DNA from: Deinococcus hopiensis KR-140
GTDB taxonomy: Bacteria > Deinococcota > Deinococci > Deinococcales > Deinococcaceae
Assembly: GCF_900176165.1 (NCBI RefSeq)
Contig: NZ_FWWU01000009.1
Span: 2,977,001-3,041,000 of the forward strand
Length of the DNA: 64,000 nt
Reading direction: 5' to 3'
Numbering within the stretch: position 1 is the stretch's first letter; the number at the start of each line of letters is the position of its first letter. This document shows positions 52,531-62,126 of the stretch, one piece after another. The notes beneath the pieces were generated by a model, which was not told the DNA's origin, ran no database searches, and saw nothing but the letters and a program-made list of their open reading frames with translations. The position numbers and the translations under genes are program-made.

Positions 52531-53114
52531 GGGGAGGTGCTCAGCGCTCAAGGGTAGGCCATCTGCTTCACTCCGATATTTCTCAAATCAGCTTATAGAG
52601 GATTTGTCCGAATGGCGCCGTACGTGGAGGGGCACCCTCACGGCGCCATTCTTCCCCATGCGAATTTAAGTCCGCTCGCCGGACTCGGTCAAAAAGAGGA
52701 CTTCTTTTTGACAACTGCTCCTATCGGAGAGATATCGGAATGAAAACAGGGCCGACCCTACCGCTCCAGACCCGGACGAACCAGCGGGCTGCTGGAGTCT
52801 GATACGGAGTAATAATGATTCTCACCCATATGGTTATGAGAGTCATATCTATTTATGTCTTCCCAGACGTGATCTATATCCCCACCATATATAGTCATAT
52901 ATAGGAATCAATTTGGTTTCGTATGATACGGGCTCCGCCTGTCTGGTGAACAGACCGGGGGACCGCCGGTTTGCCAACTCCACACCCGCAACCCGTTTCT
53001 CTCCTTCCCGCTCTGCTCGGATTGAATTACCCCGCGAACGATTCAATCCAGGCCGGTATGAACAGCCTGCTCACGAACGTCGGGCGGGACCTGCGGCTGG
53101 CACACGGAGCGAAT
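52531..53114. other. AT-rich gene-free island with a Fur-box-like palindrome
   Basis: No gene is supported across this interval. Base composition drops sharply at about 52800-52930, with ATATATAG-type words, unlike the rest of the window. At 52815-52846 the arms ATGATTCTCA and TGAGAGTCAT form an inverted repeat with one mismatch around a 12-base centre containing CATATG; the left arm resembles half of an iron-regulator (Fur/Mur) box. The family A repeat occupies 52602-52720. No gene downstream could use the operator; the next sequence is repeat B and a pseudogene. Confidence 0.5.
52602..52720. repeat. Structured intergenic repeat, family A copy 2
   Basis: About 119 bases matching 13935-14046 in the same orientation. 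Its first hairpin is GGCGCCGT/ACGGCGCC where copy 1 has GCCGTGAG/CTCACGGC, so pairing is kept although bases differ. Its second hairpin, TCAAAAAGA with TCTTTTTGA, is near perfect. It has no open frame. Confidence 0.6.
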
Positions 53115-53235
53115 GATGAGGATTCCGGTTCAGCAGTGATGAAATACAAGCGGAGCGAGCAGGAAAAACGGTGGCGAAGAGGCGTGGAAGCACCGGAGCG
53201 GAGGAAATGTAATAGCTTATCCGGAAACTGTATGA
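53115..53235. repeat. Intergenic repeat, family B copy 1
   Basis: About 120 bases matching 58540-58671. The core AGCGGAGCGAGCAGGAAAAA-CGGTG is identical, and the copies share AGGATTC, GGTTCA, TGATGAA, AGCGGAGG and the end ATCCGGAAAC-GTATG. The copy lies directly before the ArsR/DUF2087 pseudogene. Confidence 0.6.
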
Positions 53236-53239
53236 CAGG

Positions 53240-53754
53240 GGGGCAGCCGCCCAGGCGAGCGCCCGGCTGGCAACGCTGCGGGCGGCACTGGAAATTTACG
53301 CGGCCAGCCGCTTCCTCGCCCGCAACCAGCGGGCCTGGCCTCAGGAGACGCGGCCATGCGTGCAGACCTGAATGCCCGCGCTGCCGTCTTCCGCGCCCTG
53401 CTGCATTCGGCGCGGCCGACACTGTTGCGGCTGATCTGGACGGCGCCGCCGCCCGGGGAAGCGCTGGCGCGGCTACTAAACATCGCGCCCGCCGCGGTCC
53501 TCACCTCGCGCCGCTCACCGAGGCGGGGATGACCACCGTGCGGGCAGCGGGGCATCCCCGCCTGGGGCCGTGACCCTGGCGGAGCGCGCCACGCTGTTCG
53601 GGCCGGGCCCACGCCGAGCGCGAGGTCAACGGGGCGCTGGCCGAGACGGGGACTGCTCCACCCTGCGCCGCGAACTGCCGGGCCTGCTGGCGCGCGAGGG
53701 GGCGCGTACTGGCGCGTGACCGAACCCGAAACGGGACCACCCACCCTAGAGTGA
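53240..53754 (+). pseudogene. Decayed ArsR-type regulator with DUF2087 domain
   Basis: Plus-strand pieces in several frames rebuild one protein. They are ASARLATLRAALEIYAAS, then FRALLHSARPTLLRLI with LARLLNIAPAAV (an ArsR-like helix-turn-helix), then HLAPLTEAGMTTVRAAG (recognition wing). The DUF2087 end is HAEREVNGALAE, with CSTLRRELPGLLAREG and AYWRVTEPE. DUF2087 normally reads EVNxxL...D...LRReLvd...R....YWR. At least three frameshifts. Its last bases contain the -10 element of the M29 peptidase gene. Confidence 0.7.
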
Positions 53755-53759
53755 GGGCC

Positions 53760-55007
53760 ATGACCACCACGACAACGCAGACGTTTGAAGACCGGCTCGC
53801 CCGCTACGCCGAACTGCTCGTCCGCACGGGCGTCAACCTGCCGCAGGGGGGCAAGGTACACATCAATGCACCGCTGGAGGCCGCGCCCCTCGTGCGGCTG
53901 GTGGCGCGGGCCGCCTACCGGGCGGGAGCGCTCGACGTACGCGCGAATTACAGTGATCCCCACCTCAACCTGGCCCTGTACGAGGACGGTGCGGACAACG
54001 CCGTGGATTTTCTCCCCGAGTGGTTCGCGGAGGAAAGCGAACACCTGTTGGAGGACGGCTACGCCTTTATCGCCATCGTGGGTGAGGACCCATCGCTGCT
54101 GGCGGGCGTCAACCCAGACCGGGTGGCCCAACGCTCGAAGCTCACCTCTCAGGCGATGCGGAAGGTCAACGAGGCCATTGGCGGCATGCACGTCAACTGG
54201 ACCGTCGCCGCCATGAGCACCCCTGCGTGGGCACGCCGGGTCTATCCAGAACTGCCCGAGGAAGAAGCCGTCGCGCGGCTGTGGAACGATATTTTTGCCG
54301 TCACGCGCGCCGACACGCCCGATCCAGTGGCGGCGTGGACCGAACATCTGGACCGCCTGGAACGCCTGACCGCCTTTTTGAACGGGCGGCAGTACGCGGC
54401 CATTCACCTCAGGAGCGAACTGGGGACAGACCTGACCGTGGGCCTGGCCGACGGTCACATCTGGCTGGGCGGCGCAGAGACGGCGAAGAACGGCATTCGC
54501 GGTGTGCCCAACCTGCCTACCGACGAGGTGTTCACTGCGCCTCACCGCGGGCGCGTGAATGGGGTGGCCGTCGCCAGCAAGCCGCTGAGTGCGCGCGGGC
54601 AACTCATCACCGGTATCCGCGTGCGCTTTGAGAACGGCCGGGCGGTGGAGATCAACGCCGAGGGAGGCGAGGCCACGCTGCGGCAACTGATCGGCACCGA
54701 CGAGGGCGCGGCCCACCTCGGTGAGATCGCCCTCGTGCCCGCCTCCGCCCCGGTGGCGCAGACCGGAACCCTCTTCCTGAACACCCTGTTCGACGAGAAC
54801 GCCGCCTCGCACATCGCCTTGGGCCGCTGCTACCCCACCAACGTGGAGGGCGGCGAGGACGAGCAGGGGCTGAAGGCAGCGGGCGGCAACGACAGCCTGA
54901 TCCACGTGGACTGGATGATTGGCACGCCACAGACAGACGTGGACGGCATCCGCGCAGACGGCACGTGCGAGCCGCTGATGCGGGCGGGGGCGTGGGTGGT
55001 GGAGTAA
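53760..55007 (+). CDS. M29-family metalloaminopeptidase (AmpS/AmpT-like)
   Basis: 415 residues, the normal size. Thermophilic aminopeptidase motifs are present: RSELGTDLTVGLADGHIWLG, NLPTDEVFTAPHRGRVNGV, then NTLFDENAASHIALGRCY and NDSLIHVDWMIGTP with the metal-binding Glu, His and Asp residues. It trims N-terminal residues of peptides in the cytosol. TAGAGT (53747-53752) ends seven bases before ATG 53760, so the mRNA is likely leaderless; the GTG at 53751 is rejected because it overlaps the -10. Confidence 0.92.
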   Translation: MTTTTTQTFEDRLARYAELLVRTGVNLPQGGKVHINAPLEAAPLVRLVARAAYRAGALDVRANYSDPHLNLALYEDGADNAVDFLPEWFAEESEHLLEDGYAFIAIVGEDPSLLAGVNPDRVAQRSKLTSQAMRKVNEAIGGMHVNWTVAAMSTPAWARRVYPELPEEEAVARLWNDIFAVTRADTPDPVAAWTEHLDRLERLTAFLNGRQYAAIHLRSELGTDLTVGLADGHIWLGGAETAKNGIRGVPNLPTDEVFTAPHRGRVNGVAVASKPLSARGQLITGIRVRFENGRAVEINAEGGEATLRQLIGTDEGAAHLGEIALVPASAPVAQTGTLFLNTLFDENAASHIALGRCYPTNVEGGEDEQGLKAAGGNDSLIHVDWMIGTPQTDVDGIRADGTCEPLMRAGAWVVE

Positions 55008-55099
55008 AAGCGCCAGGGCCAGCCGTCAGAAAAACAGAAGGGTATCTCCGCATCCTGGCGACTGGACGCTGGCGAGTGGTGACTCGTTACAATGCCCCC

Positions 55100-55684
<585 letters not shown>

Positions 55685-55707
55685 AGGTAGAGCGCAGAGG
55701 GTGACAG

Positions 55708-55740
55708 AAGGCGGAGCCGCAAGCCTCCGCCTTTTTCTTT
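55708..55740 (+). terminator. Intrinsic terminator of the cyclophilin gene
   Basis: AAGGCGGAG (55708-55716) pairs with CTCCGCCTT (55725-55733), followed by a T-rich run. Confidence 0.85.
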
Positions 55741-55804
55741 TGGCTCTCTGCACTCTGCTTACTCTGTGGGAATGCCGTGAGAACAGCGCGCTAGACTGCG
55801 GGGT

Positions 55805-56389
55805 ATGGACAACCGCACGAACCTCGACGACTACCTGGCGGGGCTGGGCATTTCGGGCGCGGATGATGTGGAGACACCGCCGCCCGCGCCCGAGGTTGCG
55901 GCCTTTCCAGCCTCTGTTGCCGAAGCCGTGCCCGAGGAGCCGAGCGCGGTCCTCGAACGCTTCTTGCAGGGCCTGATCACCCGCATCGACCCCACGCTGA
56001 CCGTGCAGGTGCGCGAGGGTGAGGACGCCCTGGAAGCCGAGATCGGCGGCGAGAACGCTTCTCGCCTCGCGGGACGCGACGGGCGCACGCTGGGGGCCAT
56101 CGAAGTGCTGGCCTACACCGTCCTTGCCAAGCAGGCGGGGCGCAGCGACCTGCGGGTGCGGGTGGACGTGGGCGGCTTCCGCAGGCGGCAGGCCGATACC
56201 CTCACCCGGCTGGCCGAGCGGCTGGCCCTGCAGGTCGCCAAGAGCGGTGAGGCGCACGAACTCCAGCCCATGCCCCCCGCCGAGCGGCGCGTGCTGCACA
56301 TTGCCCTGAAGGAGCATCCCGACGTGACCACCGAGTCGGTGGGCGAGGGCGCGGCCCGGCGCTTGATTATCAAGCCGCGCCACGCCTAA
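55805..56389 (+). CDS. jag: Jag/KhpB-like KH-R3H RNA-binding protein
   Basis: 194 residues. An acidic N-terminal segment (~1-45) replaces the usual Jag-N domain. A KH domain spans ~45-115 (LEAEIGGENASRLAGRDGRT), and the R3H domain is at the C-terminus (MPPAERRVLHIALKEHPDVT, VGEGAARRLIIKP). KhpB binds RNA and, in Gram-positives, affects cell elongation. TAGACT (55792-55797) ends seven bases before the ATG. The gene lies just upstream of prmC; the usual yidC/rnpA neighbours are absent. Confidence 0.85.
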   Translation: MDNRTNLDDYLAGLGISGADDVETPPPAPEVAAFPASVAEAVPEEPSAVLERFLQGLITRIDPTLTVQVREGEDALEAEIGGENASRLAGRDGRTLGAIEVLAYTVLAKQAGRSDLRVRVDVGGFRRRQADTLTRLAERLALQVAKSGEAHELQPMPPAERRVLHIALKEHPDVTTESVGEGAARRLIIKPRHA

Positions 56390-56398
56390 CCTCGCGTC

Positions 56399-57244
56399 TT
56401 GCCAGCGTCCCGAACCGTTCGCGCGTGGCTGCAGGAGGCCACGCGCCTTTTGCGTGGGGCGGGCCTCCCCTCGCCCGAGGCCGACGCGCGGGCGCTGGTG
56501 GAGCATGCCCTGAACCTCAGCCGCTCCGCCCTGCTGACCCGCGCGGGCGACGTGGTGCCCGGCGCCGACGCCGCCCGCCTCGCCGAACTTCTGCACCGCC
56601 GGGCCGGACGCGAACCCCTCCAGCATCTGCTCGGCGAGGTGGAATGGGGCGGCGTGCGCCTGAGAAGCGACCCGCGCGCCCTGGTGCCCCGCCCGGAGAC
56701 GGAATGGCTGCTCCACCTCGCGCTGGAGGGCCTGCAGGAGGTGGTGGCCCCCCGCGTGCTGGACGTGGGAACGGGAACAGGAGCCCTGGCGCTCGGCCTC
56801 ACGCACGCTCGCCCAGATGCCACCATCAGCGCCACGGATCTCAGCCCCGAGGCGCTGAGCCTCGCCCGGGAGAATGCCGAGCGGAACGGCCTGGACGTGA
56901 CCTTCGTGGAGGGCCACCTGCTCGCGGGCCTGTCTGGGCCCTTTGACCTCATCGTCAGCAATCCACCCTATCTTCCAGACGCAGACCGTGAAGCGGCCGA
57001 TCCCGAGGTGCGCTTTGACCCGGACCTTGCCCTCTACGCCGGGCCGGACGGACTGGACGTGGCACGCCCCCTGGCGGCGGAAGCGGCGGGCGCCCTCGCA
57101 CTGGGCGGTCTGCTGCTGCTGGAACTCGACCCACGCAACGCGTCCACGTTTGCCGCCGAACTCCGGATAAGCGGCTGGGAGACCGAAGTGCGGCGGGACC
57201 TGACTGGGCGCGAACGCTTTGTGTGGGCACGGCGGGGAGCCTGA
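56399..57244 (+). CDS. prmC: Release-factor glutamine methyltransferase PrmC
   Basis: 281 residues. The N-terminal helical domain (TRLLRGAGLPSPEADARALV) is followed by LVPRPETEWLLHLAL, the SAM motif VLDVGTGTGALALGL and the catalytic IVSNPPYLPD. PrmC methylates the GGQ glutamine of release factors 1 and 2. The only start that preserves the N-terminal helix is TTG 56399; no ATG or GTG is in frame before the domain. It follows jag by nine bases. Confidence 0.9.
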   Translation: MPASRTVRAWLQEATRLLRGAGLPSPEADARALVEHALNLSRSALLTRAGDVVPGADAARLAELLHRRAGREPLQHLLGEVEWGGVRLRSDPRALVPRPETEWLLHLALEGLQEVVAPRVLDVGTGTGALALGLTHARPDATISATDLSPEALSLARENAERNGLDVTFVEGHLLAGLSGPFDLIVSNPPYLPDADREAADPEVRFDPDLALYAGPDGLDVARPLAAEAAGALALGGLLLLELDPRNASTFAAELRISGWETEVRRDLTGRERFVWARRGA

Positions 57245-57317
57245 AAGCCCTGGTGTGCCTACTCCGGTAACAACAGTTGGTGCGGGCAACGTTTGGAGCA
57301 CTTTTACACTGAGGTTC

Positions 57318-58541
57318 ATGACTCCCCTCGCCGCGTCTCTCCGGGGTGTGTACCGGGCCTACCCGCAACCCTTCTGGGTGCTGTGGGTGGGCACGCTGAT
57401 CAACCGGATCGGCGAGTTTGTGGTGCCACTGCTGGGCTTTTACCTCACGTCCGAGCGACATATGGGAATTTCCGAGGTCAGCCTGATCCTGAGCATGCTC
57501 GGCGTGGGCCGCTTTGTGGCCGAGGCGCTCAGCGGGCCGGTGAGTGACCGTCTGGGCAGCACCCCCACCATGATGCTCGCGCTGGGCGGGGGCGCGGCAG
57601 TGTTGCTGGCGCTGCCCGCCGCGCCTGGCTTCGGGGGCCTCCTGCTGGGCGCACTCGCCTTTTCGCTGCTGACAGCGATGTACAAGCCTGCCGCGAGCAG
57701 CGCGGTGGCGGCGATGACCACGGGAGGGCAACGCACCCGCGCCTACAACCTGCTGTACTGGGCAGTCAATGTGGGAACGTCCGTCGCGCCCGCGCTCGGC
57801 GGCTGGCTGTCGGGCTTCTCGTTCCGGCTGCTGTTCTGGCTCGACGCCGCCACGATGGCCGCCTACGCCCTGCTGCTCGGCCTGTTTGGAGCGCGGAATG
57901 TTCGGCCTGGGCGTAAGTCGGGAAGGGGGCCTTCCCTGCTGCCCCGGGACGCCTTGCTGTGGCGATTCTGCCTCGCGTCGTTGCTGTTCGCGCTGACATA
58001 CCACAGTTACCGGATGCTGGCGCTCGTGTTCGTTCAGCAGGGCTTGACCGCCGTGCAATACGGGCAGGCCCTCTCGGTCAACGGGCTGCTGGTGGTGGGA
58101 CTGGGCCTGCCACTGGGGCACGTCACCTCACGCAGCGACCATCCCCGCTGGCAGGTCTGGGGCGCGGCGCTGCTGGGCGCAGGCTTCCTGATCCACGCCT
58201 TTGCGCATACCTTCGCCCTGCACGTCCTGGCCGTTTGCATTTGGTCCCTGGGCGAGATCGTCAGCTACAGCATCGGCAAGAGCATCACGGCCGAACTGGC
58301 CTGCCCGGAACTGCGCGCCACCTACATCGGGCTGGTCGGCAGCATGTCGGGACTGGCGACGCTGCTCGCGCCCCTGCTGGGAGGCTTTCTGCTCGCCCGG
58401 TACGGCAACGCCCCCCTGTGGCTGACCGTGGCGGGGCTGGCCTTCGCGGCGGCGCTGGTGTTCTGGCGCCTGGAGGGGGCGCTTGAACAGCGGCGGGGGG
58501 AGAACGAGCAGCGCGCTGCTCTCAGCGCGCCGAGGACCTGA
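57318..58541 (+). CDS. Major facilitator superfamily transporter
   Basis: 407 residues with twelve hydrophobic helices. The MFS loop-2/3 pattern is GPVSDRLGSTPTMMLALG, and the AYNLLYWAVNVGTSVAPALG segment in helix 5 is typical of drug/efflux-type members. The C-terminal tail is short and charged. Substrate unknown. TACACT (57305-57310) ends seven bases before ATG 57318; the longer in-frame start overlaps prmC. The stop codon coincides with the left edge of the repeat B copy. Confidence 0.88.
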   Translation: MTPLAASLRGVYRAYPQPFWVLWVGTLINRIGEFVVPLLGFYLTSERHMGISEVSLILSMLGVGRFVAEALSGPVSDRLGSTPTMMLALGGGAAVLLALPAAPGFGGLLLGALAFSLLTAMYKPAASSAVAAMTTGGQRTRAYNLLYWAVNVGTSVAPALGGWLSGFSFRLLFWLDAATMAAYALLLGLFGARNVRPGRKSGRGPSLLPRDALLWRFCLASLLFALTYHSYRMLALVFVQQGLTAVQYGQALSVNGLLVVGLGLPLGHVTSRSDHPRWQVWGAALLGAGFLIHAFAHTFALHVLAVCIWSLGEIVSYSIGKSITAELACPELRATYIGLVGSMSGLATLLAPLLGGFLLARYGNAPLWLTVAGLAFAAALVFWRLEGALEQRRGENEQRAALSAPRT

Positions 58542-58671
58542 TCAGGATTCGGGTTCACCAGTTATTCCATCACTGATGAACCCCAGCGGAGCGAGCAGGA
58601 AAAACGGTGACACAGCGGTGCGGAACCACCGAAGCGGAGGGGATGGAACGGATGATCCGGAAACGGTATGC
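58540..58671. repeat. Intergenic repeat, family B copy 2
   Basis: About 130 bases matching 53115-53235, with a short insertion (TTATTCCATCAC-like) near the left end. GGTTCA and TGAACC flank that insertion as an inverted repeat. The repeat begins right at the stop codon of the MFS gene. Confidence 0.6.
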
Positions 58672-58701
58672 GCGGCTGGCCGCTGGAAACCCGCCGCTCC
58701 C

Positions 58702-59061
58702 CTACCGCGTCTTCGGTACCAGCACCAGCGCCTGCACTTCCTTGACCAGGGCCAGTTCGCGCAGCCGCTCGGCATCCAGGTCGCCCGACTTCGCCAGGGC
58801 CTCGGCCTTCTTGCGGTCCACGGACGCCACTTCCAGCGCCGCCGCGTCGCCGAACACGTCCCGGAAGCGGTCCAGGGGGTACTCCACCCGGCGCGAGACC
58901 TTCAGCTCGGCGCGGTAGAGCTCCGTTTCGGGCCGCGCCCCGGTCTGAAGGGCGGCCTTGATCTGGGCGGCCAGCTCGTCGCGTTCCAGCTCCAGGCCCT
59001 GCAACGTGTCGCGCAGGGTGGCGTAGCGCTCCAGCAGTTCCTCCAGGGTGGGGTCTGTCAT
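58702..59061 (-). CDS. Small coiled-coil protein of unknown function
   Basis: 119 residues. The N-terminal ~45 residues are a heptad-type helix (LEELLERYATLRDTLQGLEL). The middle has a strand-rich part (ELYRAELKVSRRVEYPLDRF), followed by a KKAEALAKSGDLDAERLREL helix. The layout recalls Gp157-like phage proteins, but this is weak. TATCGT (59068-59073, minus strand) ends six bases before the ATG, supporting it as a real gene divergent from the carbonic anhydrase. Confidence 0.65.
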   Translation of the reverse strand: MTDPTLEELLERYATLRDTLQGLELERDELAAQIKAALQTGARPETELYRAELKVSRRVEYPLDRFRDVFGDAAALEVASVDRKKAEALAKSGDLDAERLRELALVKEVQALVLVPKTR

Positions 59062-59108
59062 AGACCGACGATACCGACTTCCCGCCGGGGGCGGGTAGCA
59101 TGGAGGGC

Positions 59109-59828
<720 letters not shown>

Positions 59829-59864
59829 GCTCCAGGACGCGCCGGAGCGGGTACAGTGGCCGCC

Positions 59865-60458
59865 ATGACGCCACCTCCCATCCCGGTCCTGCGGGGCGAG
59901 CGCGTGATGCTCGCGCGGCTGCGCCGCGAGGACATTCCGGAACTCGCCCGCCTCTTCCAGAACCTGGAGCTGACCACGTACCTGAGCGGCCACGGAGCCT
60001 CCTACAGCCTGGAAGACGAGCAGGCGTATTTCGAGGCCGTCAGCCGCAACTCACCCACCCAGATCACTTTCGGCATCTACGAGCGCGAGGCCGGGCGGTT
60101 GATTGGAGGCATAGACCTGCGCGACATCAACCACCGCCACGGCACGGCGGAACTCGGCGTCTCGATCCACGATCCCGAATGCTGGAGCGGCGGCCTCGGC
60201 AAGGAGGCCGTCCGGCTGATGGTGACCTACGGCGTGTTTCACCTGGGCCTGCACAACATTTTCCTGAAGGTCTTCGCCTTCAACACCCGGGGCATCCGCG
60301 CCTACGAGAAGGTGGGCTTCTCCGAGATCGGGCGGCGCACGGGCGCGGTTCGGCTGGGGTCCGAGCGCTTCGACACGGTGCTGATGGAGATCACGGCGGA
60401 CCGGGTGGACACGTCCGGGCTGCGGGCGCAGATCCGCCTCCTGGGGACGGCCCAGTAG
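59865..60458 (+). CDS. GNAT-family N-acetyltransferase
   Basis: 197 residues of the RimJ/RimL-like type. Blocks are LRGERVMLARLRREDIPELA, IGGIDLRDINHRHGTAELGV, GGLGKEAVRLMVTYGVFHLG and AFNTRGIRAYEKVGFSEIG; the acetyl-CoA pyrophosphate loop is less canonical (GLGKEA). The target may be a protein N-terminus or a small molecule. TACAGT (59852-59857) ends seven bases before ATG 59865. Confidence 0.88.
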   Translation: MTPPPIPVLRGERVMLARLRREDIPELARLFQNLELTTYLSGHGASYSLEDEQAYFEAVSRNSPTQITFGIYEREAGRLIGGIDLRDINHRHGTAELGVSIHDPECWSGGLGKEAVRLMVTYGVFHLGLHNIFLKVFAFNTRGIRAYEKVGFSEIGRRTGAVRLGSERFDTVLMEITADRVDTSGLRAQIRLLGTAQ

Positions 60459-60469
60459 GCGGCCCACGC

Positions 60470-60475
60470 TAGAAT
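60470..60475 (+). promoter_or_regulatory. -10 element upstream of the YebC gene
   Basis: TAGAAT fits the -10 pattern; no start codon follows at leaderless spacing, so the YebC gene would have a leader of about 90 bases ending in GAAGGAGA. Confidence 0.4.
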
Positions 60476-60572
60476 GCCTTCCATCACGCGCTCCCGGCCA
60501 GAGGGCCGCAGTGGGCGCGTCCGCCCACGTCCGTCAGAACGGGGCCAAAGTACACCGAAGGAGACACTGAAA

Positions 60573-61307
<735 letters not shown>

Positions 61308-61331
61308 CGGCGCCGAGGGCAGAGCGCAGAA

Positions 61332-61357
61332 GGCCGGGACACGCGCCCGGTCTTTTT
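61332..61357 (+). terminator. Terminator of the YebC gene
   Basis: GCCGGG (within 61333-61338) pairs with CCCGGT (61346-61351) and is followed by six T residues. Confidence 0.8.
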
Positions 61358-61456
61358 TGTCGCCTGTTGAGACGGTCCGGCAGATTCCCGCAAGATCCCG
61401 GGACGTATGCTGGCGGTGTTTCCCCGACCTTTCCACCCTTCTCCACAGGAGCCACC

Positions 61457-62110
61457 ATGTACAGGACTGCCCTCGCCCCACGGCTGCTGGCCCTGCTCGT
61501 CACCTGTTCGTCTTCGGGGTCCGGTCCGCGCCCAGGCGGCCGCAGGGCGGAGGTTCCGGGAGAAGCAGCGGTGGGGCGTCCTCCTCCCGCCCGCCCTTTC
61601 CCGGTGCGGAGGGCTTCGGTGCGGCGGCTACGGACCGGGAAGGCGCGCGATCTACGTGACCAACCTGAACGCTTCCGGCCCCGGTTCGTTGCAAGACGCC
61701 TTGGATCAGACTGGGCCGCGCAGGACTTTGTTCAAGGTGAGCGGCGCCACCGCTGGAACCCCCTCCCTCTCTCGGCCGGACGTGACCATCGCCGGGCGGC
61801 GTGATCCTGCGCGGGCTCAACACCGAGGGTGACAACGTCTGCGGGGATGAGGGCTGCCCGCCGGAGCCACCGACGACGGTCTGCGCCTGCGCTGGGCGAG
61901 GGTTGGCCCCACCGACCACGTGTCGGTGGGCAACGCCGAGGACGAGGCGATTCAGATTTCCTTTTCCAGCGACGTCACCGCGCAGCGCTTCATGCTGGCC
62001 GAGACCCCGTGCGCGCCCGGTTACACCAACCTGGAGGTCCATCTTCAGAACTTTTCGGAGGCGCGGGTCGCCGGGAGGTTGGCCCTCTGCCGCCGAGCTT
62101 TGGCAGGTTG
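61457..62110 (+). pseudogene. Decayed pectate-lyase-like secreted protein
   Basis: A signal-like start (YRTALAPRLLALLVTC) is followed in changing frames by PFPGAEGFGAAAT, then YVTNLNASGPGSLQDALDQT, then LSRPDVTIAGR, then VILRGLNTEGDNVCGDEG, then TDHVSVGNAEDEAIQISFSS with DVTAQRFMLAE. This is the order of the pectate-lyase / right-handed beta-helix family (GAEGFGA, VTNLNDSGPGSL, DHVS). At least four frameshifts; the C-terminal part is missing where the amidohydrolase gene ends. Confidence 0.75.
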
Positions 62111-62126
62111 CGGCGGCTCCAGCGCC

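Noticed and set aside
52853..52876. Radiation/desiccation response motif-like TTATGTC...GACGTGA
   Set aside because: Half-sites are spaced by six rather than three bases and the right half is poor; no damage-response gene follows.
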